Positions 1 to 5,789 of a DNA stretch of 6,685 nt are shown piece after piece. The notes beneath the pieces were generated by a model, which was given only the letters and a program-made list of their open reading frames with translations, did not search any database and was not told the DNA's origin. Where the stretch lies: assembly GCA_024643825.1 (NCBI GenBank), contig JAHEME010000162.1, forward strand, positions 1-6,685, given 5' to 3'. Positions within the stretch are counted from its first letter, which is position 1, and each line of letters begins with the position of its first letter. The translations under genes were made by a program, and so were the position numbers. Source of the DNA: Chloroflexota bacterium (lineage in GTDB: Bacteria > Chloroflexota > Anaerolineae > Aggregatilineales > UBA3940).

Positions 1-1
1 G

Positions 2-466
2 GTTACAGGCAATGCGCCGACTGTGGCTGCGATCATGACCCTGGTTGCTACGGGCGGCCCGATCACGCCGATCCCCGGAGCAACTCCCTCCCCAACCGGG
101 GTCGGATCATCCGGCGGCATCGACGCCTTCGATGGGGGCGATGGATACCCCACCAGCCAGGAGAGGACGATCACCATAGGGCAGGCAGTGACAGGCACGT
201 TGCCCACGGCGGTTGAAGCGCACAACTGGGAATTTGAGGCGACAGCGGGGCAGAAGATCGTGATCACCGTGCTGGGAACCGGGCTAACCGATCCGCGCGT
301 GAAGTTGTTGGATGCCAATGGATTCGTGCTTGCCAACGATGATGACAGCTTCGGGAATTCCAATGCGCAGCTTGTCTATATCCTCACTGCCACTGGAACC
401 TATACGATTCGCGTCGATACCTGGGGCGGCGGTGACTATTCGCTGGCCTTGCAGTTAGCCCCCTGA
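2..466 (+). CDS. Secreted protein with C-terminal PPC domain (5' end missing)
   Basis: The reading frame is open from the left edge, so the true start lies outside the window; 154 residues and a TGA stop are visible. The first ~50 residues are a Gly/Pro/Thr/Ser-rich linker (PITPIPGATPSPTG) of the kind found in secreted proteins. The last ~100 residues match the bacterial pre-peptidase C-terminal (PPC) beta-sandwich pattern: a G-T-L strand, then HNWEFEATAGQKIVITV, a 'P-x-V-K-L-L-D-A-N-G' strand, an acidic loop ANDDDS, and a closing G-T-Y-T-I-R-V strand with G-D-Y-S-L-A-L. PPC domains are usually C-terminal modules of exported enzymes or surface proteins and are not catalytic themselves. The partner domain is off the window, so the full function is unknown. 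The gene converges on the M23 lipoprotein gene with 15 bp between stop codons. Confidence 0.8.
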   Translation, partial: VTGNAPTVAAIMTLVATGGPITPIPGATPSPTGVGSSGGIDAFDGGDGYPTSQERTITIGQAVTGTLPTAVEAHNWEFEATAGQKIVITVLGTGLTDPRVKLLDANGFVLANDDDSFGNSNAQLVYILTATGTYTIRVDTWGGGDYSLALQLAP

Positions 467-481
467 TTCGGGCCGCTTTTT
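457..481 (+). terminator. Possible intrinsic terminator of the PPC gene
   Basis: AGCCCC and GGG(cc)GCT can pair around a short loop, with a two-base bulge on the 3' side, followed by TTTTT. The hairpin overlaps the stop codon of the PPC gene and lies between two convergent genes, where a terminator is expected. The stem is short and bulged, so the call is weak. Confidence 0.3.
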
Positions 482-2233
482 CTACTGCCCTTCCACATCC
501 GGGAAGATGTGGGCAAACCACCACATGGTTTCCCGCAATGAAATCCCGTATCCCAGATACCAATCTCCGACCCAGATTTCAAAATGAAGATGGGGCGCTT
601 CTGCACCCGGTTTGCCCTCAGCCTGAGTGCCCGTAACGCCCACCGTTCCAATTGTCTGCCCGGCCTTGACTCGTGCCCCCGGCACAACCCCCGGCGCGAT
701 ACTATCCAGATGGGCATATACCGTCGTGATCCCGTTCCCGTGATCAATGATCACCCGCTTGCCTTCCAACCGATCCAGGATTTCCGGCGGCGTCTGCCCG
801 GCGCGTTCGGCCTCATCCAGCATCGCCAGGAACTCGTCATCCGTCATCTCCTCGTAGCCGATGCTGGCCTTGAGCACCTGCCCATCCGCCATAGCCAGCA
901 CGGGTGTCCCTATGCCAAACCCGCGCGGCCCATTGAAGCGGTAGATATCTACCCCGTGATGAATCCCTAATCGGTAGATGCGGCTGGCTCCGGGATACAC
1001 GCGAGTCCAGGGAGGCAGCGTGCCTTCCGAAATCGGAAACACGAATCCGCGCGTCAACGCCAGAACATCCACCCCATACAATAGCGGCGTGGACGGAGCA
1101 CGGACGTTAGCGCACGCTTCGCTCCCGGTATCTCCTGCCGGGCCGGGGTATACATACAGCGCATCATCGGCGGATGCGTACAGCCGCCCATTCGTGAATA
1201 CGGCATCTCGCAGCAGGCCCATATCCGGGAAGGTGAATACGTGCCGCAGCAGCACCTGACCCGTATTCGGATCCATCCCGGTGATCTCCCGCCGCACACC
1301 ATCGACCAGCACTAGCATCTCAATACCCAGATGATCCGAGGTGCGCAGCGAAAGCGCGAGTCCGGTCGCTCCGGGGTCACGCCAATCGCCTGACCCGGTC
1401 TTCCCGGTCACCGTGCGAATCTCCCCCGCCCGTGTGACGAATAGGAGCTTTCCATTGGCGGCAGTGAGGTCTACTCCATAGATCAACGCCCGCGCTTCGT
1501 TGACCAGTTCCAGCGTTCCCGTTCCCTGTGTTGTCCACAGCGCCCCGTGCGAGGCATCGAGCAGCGCAAGCTGCCCGGAAGAATCGAAGGCAATCGCTGG
1601 GAAGTCGAATGCCAGCCCGTCGATTTCGTGCTCCCTAGGAGCAGCCCGATACGCCAGCGACTTTTGCCCGGAGCCTGGCTCCCAGCGGAACACATGCCCG
1701 ACTTTATCCAACACATAGACATTGCGAGTGCGTGAATCGACCACGAGGTCGTCAAGTTCCTGCGCCGGGCGGCCCGCAACCAGATCTCCGGGCACGAGGA
1801 TCGGATTGATTTTCGGTACGCCCGCGTCGAGGCTCACTGCCGGGATGCTGTACAGCCCGCCATCGATCAGCACATAGACCGAATCGCCGCCCGCAGCCAC
1901 GCGCGAAACAACGCTCGGCATATCGGCGGCTGGATCGGTCAGGGAAACGCGGGCAGTATTCGCCTCGCACGAGACGGTGGTTCCGGTAGCATCCGGCAGC
2001 GCGACGGCTGGCGGGGCCGTTACCAAAGCCGTCGGCGATCCATCCGGCAGGGCGGTGATCTCGATAGTGGGTGTGGGAGTGTTTACCCCGCTGAGATGGG
2101 TTGGAGCAGCGGTAGGGATGCGCTGTAGGCCGCCACTGGCTCTCCCACCACAGGCGACCAGTGAGCCGATTACGAGGGCACACCCGACCCACTGGAGCAA
2201 ACGCTGCGAAGAGGAATCCAGTGTTCTCAACAC
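482..2233 (-). CDS. Lipoprotein with propeller-like region and C-terminal M23 (LytM) peptidase
   Basis: This 583-residue protein is probably a cell-envelope peptidoglycan endopeptidase or a LytM-type regulator of wall hydrolysis. Residues 1-28 form a lipoprotein signal peptide: a basic start, a hydrophobic core and the lipobox LVAC, with Cys28 the lipidated residue. A Pro/Thr-rich linker follows (PTAAPTHLSG, NTPTPTIE). Residues ~105-385 contain repeated strand pairs (NVYVLDKVGHVFRW, QLALLDASHGALW, LLFVTRAGEI, RLYASADDALYVY) that look like beta-propeller blades. Residues ~420-570 are the M23 domain. The zinc ligands His425 and Asp429 (HHGVD) and His550 (HLHFE), with catalytic His508 (YAHLD) and His548, are all present, so the enzyme should be active. 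An acidic insert of ~35 residues (about 458-492) interrupts the domain. GTG at 2233 is chosen because it gives a normal signal peptide; there is no ATG in frame upstream before a stop, and the Shine-Dalgarno is weak. The gene lies 68 bp after the small lipoprotein gene and is probably cotranscribed with it. Confidence 0.88.
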   Translation of the reverse strand: MLRTLDSSSQRLLQWVGCALVIGSLVACGGRASGGLQRIPTAAPTHLSGVNTPTPTIEITALPDGSPTALVTAPPAVALPDATGTTVSCEANTARVSLTDPAADMPSVVSRVAAGGDSVYVLIDGGLYSIPAVSLDAGVPKINPILVPGDLVAGRPAQELDDLVVDSRTRNVYVLDKVGHVFRWEPGSGQKSLAYRAAPREHEIDGLAFDFPAIAFDSSGQLALLDASHGALWTTQGTGTLELVNEARALIYGVDLTAANGKLLFVTRAGEIRTVTGKTGSGDWRDPGATGLALSLRTSDHLGIEMLVLVDGVRREITGMDPNTGQVLLRHVFTFPDMGLLRDAVFTNGRLYASADDALYVYPGPAGDTGSEACANVRAPSTPLLYGVDVLALTRGFVFPISEGTLPPWTRVYPGASRIYRLGIHHGVDIYRFNGPRGFGIGTPVLAMADGQVLKASIGYEEMTDDEFLAMLDEAERAGQTPPEILDRLEGKRVIIDHGNGITTVYAHLDSIAPGVVPGARVKAGQTIGTVGVTGTQAEGKPGAEAPHLHFEIWVGDWYLGYGISLRETMWWFAHIFPDVEGQ

Positions 2234-2301
2234 ATCGCTCGTTCTGGTGTTGTCATGCGAGGAATTCGTATTCTTTGGGGCATCAGTCGAGGCTCAGCGA
2301 A

Positions 2302-2982
2302 CTACCGAACTTTGCCCGCGACGGTTAGAATCCCATTCTCCATCGCAATTCGTGTCACCGTGACGCGGCTCAAACTGTCGTTCTTCGCGCCCGTCAGCAG
2401 AGCATAGATCGCATCGCCCATCGCCACCGTGAGGTTGTCTGGAATACTCAGAGACCCGAAGTCACCGCCCTGCGGATTCAAACGTATCCGCCCGGCAGCA
2501 TCCAGCGTAGGCTGAAAGGTCGCCGTCCCGCTGCCGAATTCGGTCTTGTCCTCTTTCTTGATCAGCAGCGCAAGATCTAGACGTACCTGCCCTACCCCGA
2601 CAGAGATGCTCCCCCCGCTGACCGTATCCTGCCAGCCACCCAGCTTCAGGGTATCTACCACAAACTGACCGCCCTGCTGCTGCGTGACAATGATCGTGAA
2701 CTCCGACCCGCTTGGCAGCCCGTAGGTTTGACCCCAGGCATGTGCCATCGTCTCATTGGGCGTGGTGGTCAGATCATACAGGTTCGGCAGCGGAGTTTCC
2801 GTTGCCGGGGCCGCTGTGGGCAAGCTCGGTAAGGTGACGTTGATGCTGCCGCTTGCCGCATTCGTTGCCGCCGCATTGAGTGTCGCCACGTTGTTATCCA
2901 GCGTGCCATTGCACCCGACCAGTACCAGCACCAGAATCGCAACGATCAGCCCTGCGCTGATCCGGGTTGAAGTCCGCATCAT
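2302..2982 (-). CDS. Small lipoprotein of unknown function
   Basis: This 226-residue protein begins with a clear lipoprotein signal peptide: MMRTSTR, a hydrophobic core (LIVAILVLVLV) and the lipobox LVGC with Cys24 as the lipidated residue. A low-complexity Ala/Thr/Pro linker runs to about residue 68, followed by a ~155-residue globular part rich in predicted beta strands. The end (VTVTRIAMENGILTVAGKV) vaguely recalls the last strand of LmeA/DUF2993-like lipid-binding domains, but that is only a guess; I do not recognise the family with confidence. ATG at 2982 is supported by GAGGG (2990-2994) seven bases upstream; a second ATG follows at once. It is the first gene of a likely two-gene operon with the M23 lipoprotein, under the promoter at 3029-3058. 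The shared operon suggests an envelope role, perhaps aiding or restraining the peptidase. Confidence 0.82.
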   Translation of the reverse strand: MMRTSTRISAGLIVAILVLVLVGCNGTLDNNVATLNAAATNAASGSINVTLPSLPTAAPATETPLPNLYDLTTTPNETMAHAWGQTYGLPSGSEFTIIVTQQQGGQFVVDTLKLGGWQDTVSGGSISVGVGQVRLDLALLIKKEDKTEFGSGTATFQPTLDAAGRIRLNPQGGDFGSLSIPDNLTVAMGDAIYALLTGAKNDSLSRVTVTRIAMENGILTVAGKVR

Positions 2983-3027
2983 AGCATTACCCTCATCTAT
3001 AGGAATAATGGAATTTGGTTCGAGCTT

Positions 3028-3060
3028 TACTATAGCGTAACTGCCAGAGGGAAAACAATC
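3028..3060. repeat. 33-bp direct repeat, copy 1
   Basis: The sequence matches 3740-3772 at 32 of 33 positions in the same orientation; the one difference (A at 3053, G at 3765) is the last base of the -35 box. Identity stops abruptly on both sides. This copy lies downstream of the toxin gene and contains the promoter of the lipoprotein operon. Confidence 0.95.
3029..3058 (-). promoter_or_regulatory. Promoter of the lipoprotein/M23 operon
   Basis: On the - strand, TTGTTT (3058-3053) and TATAGT (3034-3029) are separated by 18 bp, a good sigma70-type arrangement. The predicted transcript starts ~40 bases before the ATG at 2982. The whole promoter, spacer included, lies in a 33-bp repeat also found upstream of the antitoxin gene. 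Confidence 0.6.
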
Positions 3061-3104
3061 AACGAAAGGGATGAGTCACGAGAACGCAGGGAGAGACCAC
3101 AGAA

Positions 3105-3374
3105 TTAGTCTTCATAGATTTCACGTCGATGGCCGATCTTGATAATGAGGACGACAAGCGCACCATGATCGATGGTATAGATGACCCGATAGTCACCAAT
3201 ACGCAGTCGATAATGCTGACTCTATTGCCCTGCCAGCGCGGAATGCTGATACGTATCCGCGTTCTCTGCCAGCCACACGAGTTTTTTCAAAATGCGTCGG
3301 GCGATTGTCCGATCTATCTGGGCTAATTCATCTCTGGCACTATCAGTAAACTCCAACTGATATGGGTCAGTCAT
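3105..3374 (-). pseudogene. RelE/ParE-superfamily toxin interrupted by an in-frame TAG
   Basis: Read from ATG at 3374, one frame gives 50 residues, a TAG codon (3224-3222), then 38 more residues to TAA. Joined, the 89 positions have the length and pattern of a RelE-type mRNA interferase: MTDPYQLEFTDSARDELAQI, two helices with IARRILKKLVWLAENA, then HYRLRIGDYRVIYTID and IIKIGHRREIYED. The segments before and after the stop stay in the same frame, so this is a point nonsense change, not a frameshift. The stop falls where relatives often have a bulky residue, commonly Trp (L-x-G-x-W-x-x-x-Y-R-L-R); TGG to TAG would explain it. The residues corresponding to RelE catalytic residues (Arg63, Arg83/84 and Tyr87 here) all lie after the stop, so the truncated product should be inactive. 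The start overlaps the antitoxin stop by 8 bases, typical of translational coupling. Sequencing error or stop readthrough are alternatives. TAG also ends both lipoprotein genes here, so it is not generally reassigned. Confidence 0.85.
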
Positions 3375-3687
3375 TCAACCCTGACTCTTTCAGAACATCT
3401 TCTAGAGAGTGCCGCGACTCGTGGGCAGCCGACCGCAGCCGATCTGTCACCTGGGGCCGCAGTTCCAATCCGCGATCTGGATCGGGTGTATGCTGCTCGA
3501 TTTCCCAGATAACCTCTAGCATAGCCTGCCGTGCATTTGATTTTGTAGTGTCTACAGTCGTATCGGTCTCAGTTTCTTGTAACGCAAATAGAGCCTGCTC
3601 AAACTCAGCCAGCACTTCACTCATGAGATCACGAGCAAGTTTGCGCCTCTCGTCGTTTGTCAATTCCCAGGTTACTCGTGTTACCAT
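3367..3687 (-). CDS. Putative antitoxin of the RelE-type pair
   Basis: This 106-residue, acidic, mostly helical protein is called an antitoxin because of its position: it is directly upstream of, and overlaps by 8 bases, a RelE/ParE toxin frame, and has its own promoter. Residues 8-40 (ELTNDERRKLARDLMSEVLA onward) and 52-68 look like amphipathic helices. The last part (SRHSLEDVLKESGLND) is a charged tail of the sort that often wraps the toxin. I see no clear ribbon-helix-helix, Phd/YefM or AbrB motif, so the DNA-binding type is unknown. ATG at 3687 is preferred over an in-frame TTG at 3705 because GGGAG (3698-3694) sits six bases before it. The frame is intact although the toxin frame is broken. 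Antitoxins of this kind usually repress their own promoter; the 33-bp repeat upstream is a candidate operator. A plain hypothetical protein cannot be excluded. Confidence 0.7.
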   Translation of the reverse strand: MVTRVTWELTNDERRKLARDLMSEVLAEFEQALFALQETETDTTVDTTKSNARQAMLEVIWEIEQHTPDPDRGLELRPQVTDRLRSAAHESRHSLEDVLKESGLND

Positions 3688-3739
3688 CACAATCTCCCTT
3701 CGCAATCAATACTTGAACTCCATGATCGGTTCCTATGGC

Positions 3740-3772
3740 TACTATAGCGTAACTGCCAGAGGGAGAACAATC
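3740..3772. repeat. 33-bp direct repeat, copy 2
   Basis: This matches 3028-3060 with one mismatch, in the same orientation, 712 bp away. It contains the antitoxin promoter. With copy 1 it encloses exactly the antitoxin-toxin module. Confidence 0.95.
3741..3770 (-). promoter_or_regulatory. Promoter of the antitoxin-toxin pair
   Basis: On the - strand, TTGTTC (3770-3765), an 18-bp spacer and TATAGT (3746-3741) form a sigma70-like promoter. Transcription would start near 3734, giving a leader of ~47 bases before the ATG at 3687. It lies just downstream of the glnA terminator, so the pair is a separate transcription unit. Confidence 0.6.
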
Positions 3773-3793
3773 GCTCTGGTAATAGACAAGTAC

Positions 3794-3819
3794 AAAAAAG
3801 GGCGCTCTTCTGAGCACCC
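3794..3819 (-). terminator. Intrinsic terminator of glnA
   Basis: On the - strand GGGTGCTC and GAGCGCCC form an 8-bp stem (one T-G wobble) with loop AGAA, followed directly by TTTTTT. It lies 31 bases after the glnA stop codon and before the antitoxin promoter, so it separates the two units. Confidence 0.92.
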
Positions 3820-3850
3820 TCTCTTATCACATAAACCAGTCGGTCGAAAT

Positions 3851-5185
3851 TTACAGCGTTTCCAGATACCGATCAATTTCCCACTGGCTGACGCGGATCC
3901 GATACTCGTCCCATTCGGCTCGCTTGGCCCGCATGTACGAAGTCGTGATGTGCTCGCCGAGCGCATCCTGCACAAGTGCGTCGCTGCCCAGCGCATCGAG
4001 TGCCTCACCCAGTGTCCCCGGCAGCTGATCGATTCCGTGAGATTCCAGGTCTTCTTCAGTGAAGTGATACACGTCTTCATTGACGGCATTGGGGGCCGAC
4101 ATGCCATTTTCCACTCCATCCAGCCCTGCCCGCAGCATGGTGGCAAAGGCCAGATATGGGTTGCAACTTGGATCGGGGAAGCGCAGTTCGACGCGCGTGG
4201 ATTGATCGCGGCCCTCGGTGTAGCGTGGAATGCGAATCAGCGCCGAACGGTTCACCTGTGCCCAACAGATGTACACCGGAGCCTCGTAGCCGGGGGTCAA
4301 CCGCTTGTAGCTGTTGACGGTCGGAGCAACGATGGCTGCCAGCGCCCGTGCATGGGCAAGCTGCCCGGCAATGAACCCGTATGCCAGTGGCGACAGTTTG
4401 TATTCGTCGTTCGCATCGTAGAAGGCGTTTTTGCCATCCGAGACATTCGCCAAACTTTGATGCGTGTGCATCCCGGAGCCATTGATCCCGAAGATCGGCT
4501 TGGGCATGAACGTCGCATACACCCCGTGCGAAGCGGCGATCGCCTTCACCGTGTACTTAAACGTCACGGCGTTATCGGCGGCAGTGAGCGCATCCGCGTA
4601 CTCGAAGTCGATCTCATGCTGCCCGGTGGCAACTTCGTGATGGCTGGCCTCAACCACCATCCCCATTTGCTCTAATGCCAGCACGATGTCTGCCCGGATT
4701 GAAGCGGCTTCATCTTTGGAGGAGAAATCGAAGTAGCTCCCCACATCATAGGGAACGGGCTGGATCGGCCCGCCATCCTTGTTGGGCTTGAACAGGAAGA
4801 ATTCTAATTCCGGCCCACAATTGTAGACGTAGCCCATATCCGACGCACGAGCAATAGCCTGGCGCAGCATCGTACGGGGATCACCGGGGAAGTCTTCCCC
4901 ATCCGGTCGCTTGATGTTGCAGATAATCCGCGCGCGCCGCCGTTCTACCGAAGTCCACGGAAGCACCCGGTAGGTTGCCGAATCAGGAACCAGGAACATA
5001 TCACTTTCGTGAATACGTGCAAATCCCTGAATGCTGGAGCCGTCAAACCACACACCACGGGCAAGAGCTTCTTCGAGCTTCTCAATCGTAATGGTGACGC
5101 TCTTAATTGTCCCAAGAATATCCGTGAATTGAAGATCGATGAACTGGACACTATCGGCTTGGGCTTGCTTGACAAGATCGTGCAT
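3851..5185 (-). CDS. glnA: Type I (alpha) glutamine synthetase
   Basis: The enzyme makes glutamine from glutamate, ammonia and ATP in the cytoplasm, as a dodecamer in this family. The 444 residues contain all hallmark blocks: the beta-grasp start (FTDILGTIKSVTI, 20-32), WFDGSSIQGF (46-55), the metal-binding GPELEFFLF (Glu126, Glu128) and HHEVATGQHEID (Glu184, Glu191), KPIFGINGSGMHTHQS (229-244, His240), the NSYKRLTPGYEAP flap (Glu301) and RVELRFPDP (331-338). Length and the C-terminal sequence place it in the short GSI-alpha group. The adenylylation-site motif of the enterobacterial GSI-beta enzymes is not seen. Arg57 in GFARI corresponds to the Arg of the Bacillus subtilis enzyme linked to feedback inhibition. 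ATG at 5185 is chosen for its strong Shine-Dalgarno; a TTG at 5215 in the same frame lies inside the -10 box and cannot be the start. The gene has its own promoter and terminator, so it is monocistronic. Confidence 0.97.
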   Translation of the reverse strand: MHDLVKQAQADSVQFIDLQFTDILGTIKSVTITIEKLEEALARGVWFDGSSIQGFARIHESDMFLVPDSATYRVLPWTSVERRRARIICNIKRPDGEDFPGDPRTMLRQAIARASDMGYVYNCGPELEFFLFKPNKDGGPIQPVPYDVGSYFDFSSKDEAASIRADIVLALEQMGMVVEASHHEVATGQHEIDFEYADALTAADNAVTFKYTVKAIAASHGVYATFMPKPIFGINGSGMHTHQSLANVSDGKNAFYDANDEYKLSPLAYGFIAGQLAHARALAAIVAPTVNSYKRLTPGYEAPVYICWAQVNRSALIRIPRYTEGRDQSTRVELRFPDPSCNPYLAFATMLRAGLDGVENGMSAPNAVNEDVYHFTEEDLESHGIDQLPGTLGEALDALGSDALVQDALGEHITTSYMRAKRAEWDEYRIRVSQWEIDRYLETL

Positions 5186-5190
5186 CGGAC

Positions 5191-5196
5191 ACCTCC
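5191..5196 (-). promoter_or_regulatory. Ribosome binding site of glnA
   Basis: GGAGGT lies five bases before ATG 5185 on the - strand. This near-perfect Shine-Dalgarno fixes the start and excludes the TTG ten codons upstream. Confidence 0.85.
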
Positions 5197-5214
5197 AAGT
5201 CTGAGTATCCGCCA

Positions 5215-5242
5215 AGTCTACCAGCCGTTTTCACCACGTCAA
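5215..5242 (-). promoter_or_regulatory. Promoter of glnA
   Basis: On the - strand TTGACG (5242-5237) and TAGACT (5220-5215) are 16 bp apart. Transcription would start near 5208, giving a ~23-base leader with room for the ribosome site but not for a riboswitch. The octamer AGACTTGG occurs twice here, once from the -10 and once just before the ribosome site. I see no clear GlnR- or NtcA-type operator. Confidence 0.6.
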
Positions 5243-5526
5243 GTGCCACAGCCTGTGCGCGGGTGCTGTCGGCGGCGGTTCAGTGGGATTGCGTAGGGGA
5301 GGAAAATGTCACCGCCACTACAAATTTACGGTAGGCGGAATCTCCTCCCGCCCCCCCACTCACCATACCGCCTTCTCTTGCTTCCTCCAGCGCGATCAGC
5401 CGCAGCAGCACAGAGATAAACTCTTTCACATCGGCAGTTGCTACCCGGCCCAGCCGTTCTCGGCCTACACCAGCCGCCTTCCACACAGCCAGGAGAGGAG
5501 CCAAACACACAAATAACCCTCGCTTT

Positions 5527-5542
5527 GCCAACGACCGTTGGC
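5527..5542. repeat. Perfect inverted repeat, possible operator
   Basis: GCCAACG-AC-CGTTGGC has two 7-bp arms around a 2-bp centre. Its right arm covers a possible -35 box for the phosphatase gene. Compact palindromes of this size are typical dimeric repressor sites, but no regulator is encoded nearby. Confidence 0.45.
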
Positions 5543-5567
5543 CTAAATTCGATTCGATTGTTAGAAT
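5538..5567 (+). promoter_or_regulatory. Possible promoter of the phosphatase gene
   Basis: TTGGCC (5538-5543), an 18-bp spacer and TAGAAT (5562-5567) form a fair sigma70-like promoter pointing to the phosphatase gene. The -35 box overlaps the inverted repeat. The leader would be ~215 bases, which is long and weakens the call. Confidence 0.35.
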
Positions 5568-5789
5568 CCTCCCATCTATCGTCGGGGGTACACGGCGACG
5601 GAGCAGCAGGGGATTATCCTGCCTGCTTTCGAAGAATGTCCGGCAGACTTCGCCTGCAAGGGGATGATCTGCGCAATTCATCGAACAGGTGATGGCCCTG
5701 CTACCGCTGCCCCGTTATACCACCAGAGCAATCGAATCCCCCTGATCACTCAAAGCGTCGGGCTTCCGAGGCCCGCACTGGAAAATGCA

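Larger units (their letters stand above)
5243..5789. other. Divergent intergenic region without a supported gene
   Basis: Between glnA and the phosphatase gene, about 550 bases hold only weak open frames. The longest (5280-5681, - strand, 133 codons) has no Shine-Dalgarno, no recognisable domain and a composition unlike its neighbours. Features seen are the glnA promoter at the left edge, an imperfect hairpin at 5312-5338 (CCGC, a CA bulge and CTAC pairing with GTAGGCGG) without a T run, a perfect inverted repeat at 5527-5542 over a possible + strand promoter, and no tRNA fold. It may include the long leader of the phosphatase gene. Confidence 0.5.

Noticed and set aside
3129..3326. + strand open frame of 65 codons
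   Set aside because: It lies opposite the toxin frame, whose - strand translation gives a clear RelE-type sequence.
3105..3374. General reassignment of TAG as a sense codon
   Set aside because: TAG ends both lipoprotein genes (482 and 2302) at sensible protein ends, so the amber codon in the toxin is not explained by a different genetic code.
3688..3705. TTG at 3705 as antitoxin start
   Set aside because: ATG at 3687 has a well-spaced GGGAG; the TTG has none and would place that site inside the gene.
3362..4675. Long + strand open frame of 437 codons
   Set aside because: It runs opposite the 3' half of glnA and the antitoxin, crosses the glnA terminator and has no domain. It is a shadow of the - strand genes.
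5280..5681. - strand open frame of 133 codons upstream of glnA
   Set aside because: No Shine-Dalgarno, no recognisable domain, an odd composition (many Arg and Gly, few acidic blocks), and the glnA promoter follows its stop. It may be chance; kept only as part of the intergenic description.
5700..5750. tRNA-like stretch (a CGAATCCCC motif resembling a T arm)
   Set aside because: No matching T stem, anticodon arm or acceptor stem can be formed on either strand.
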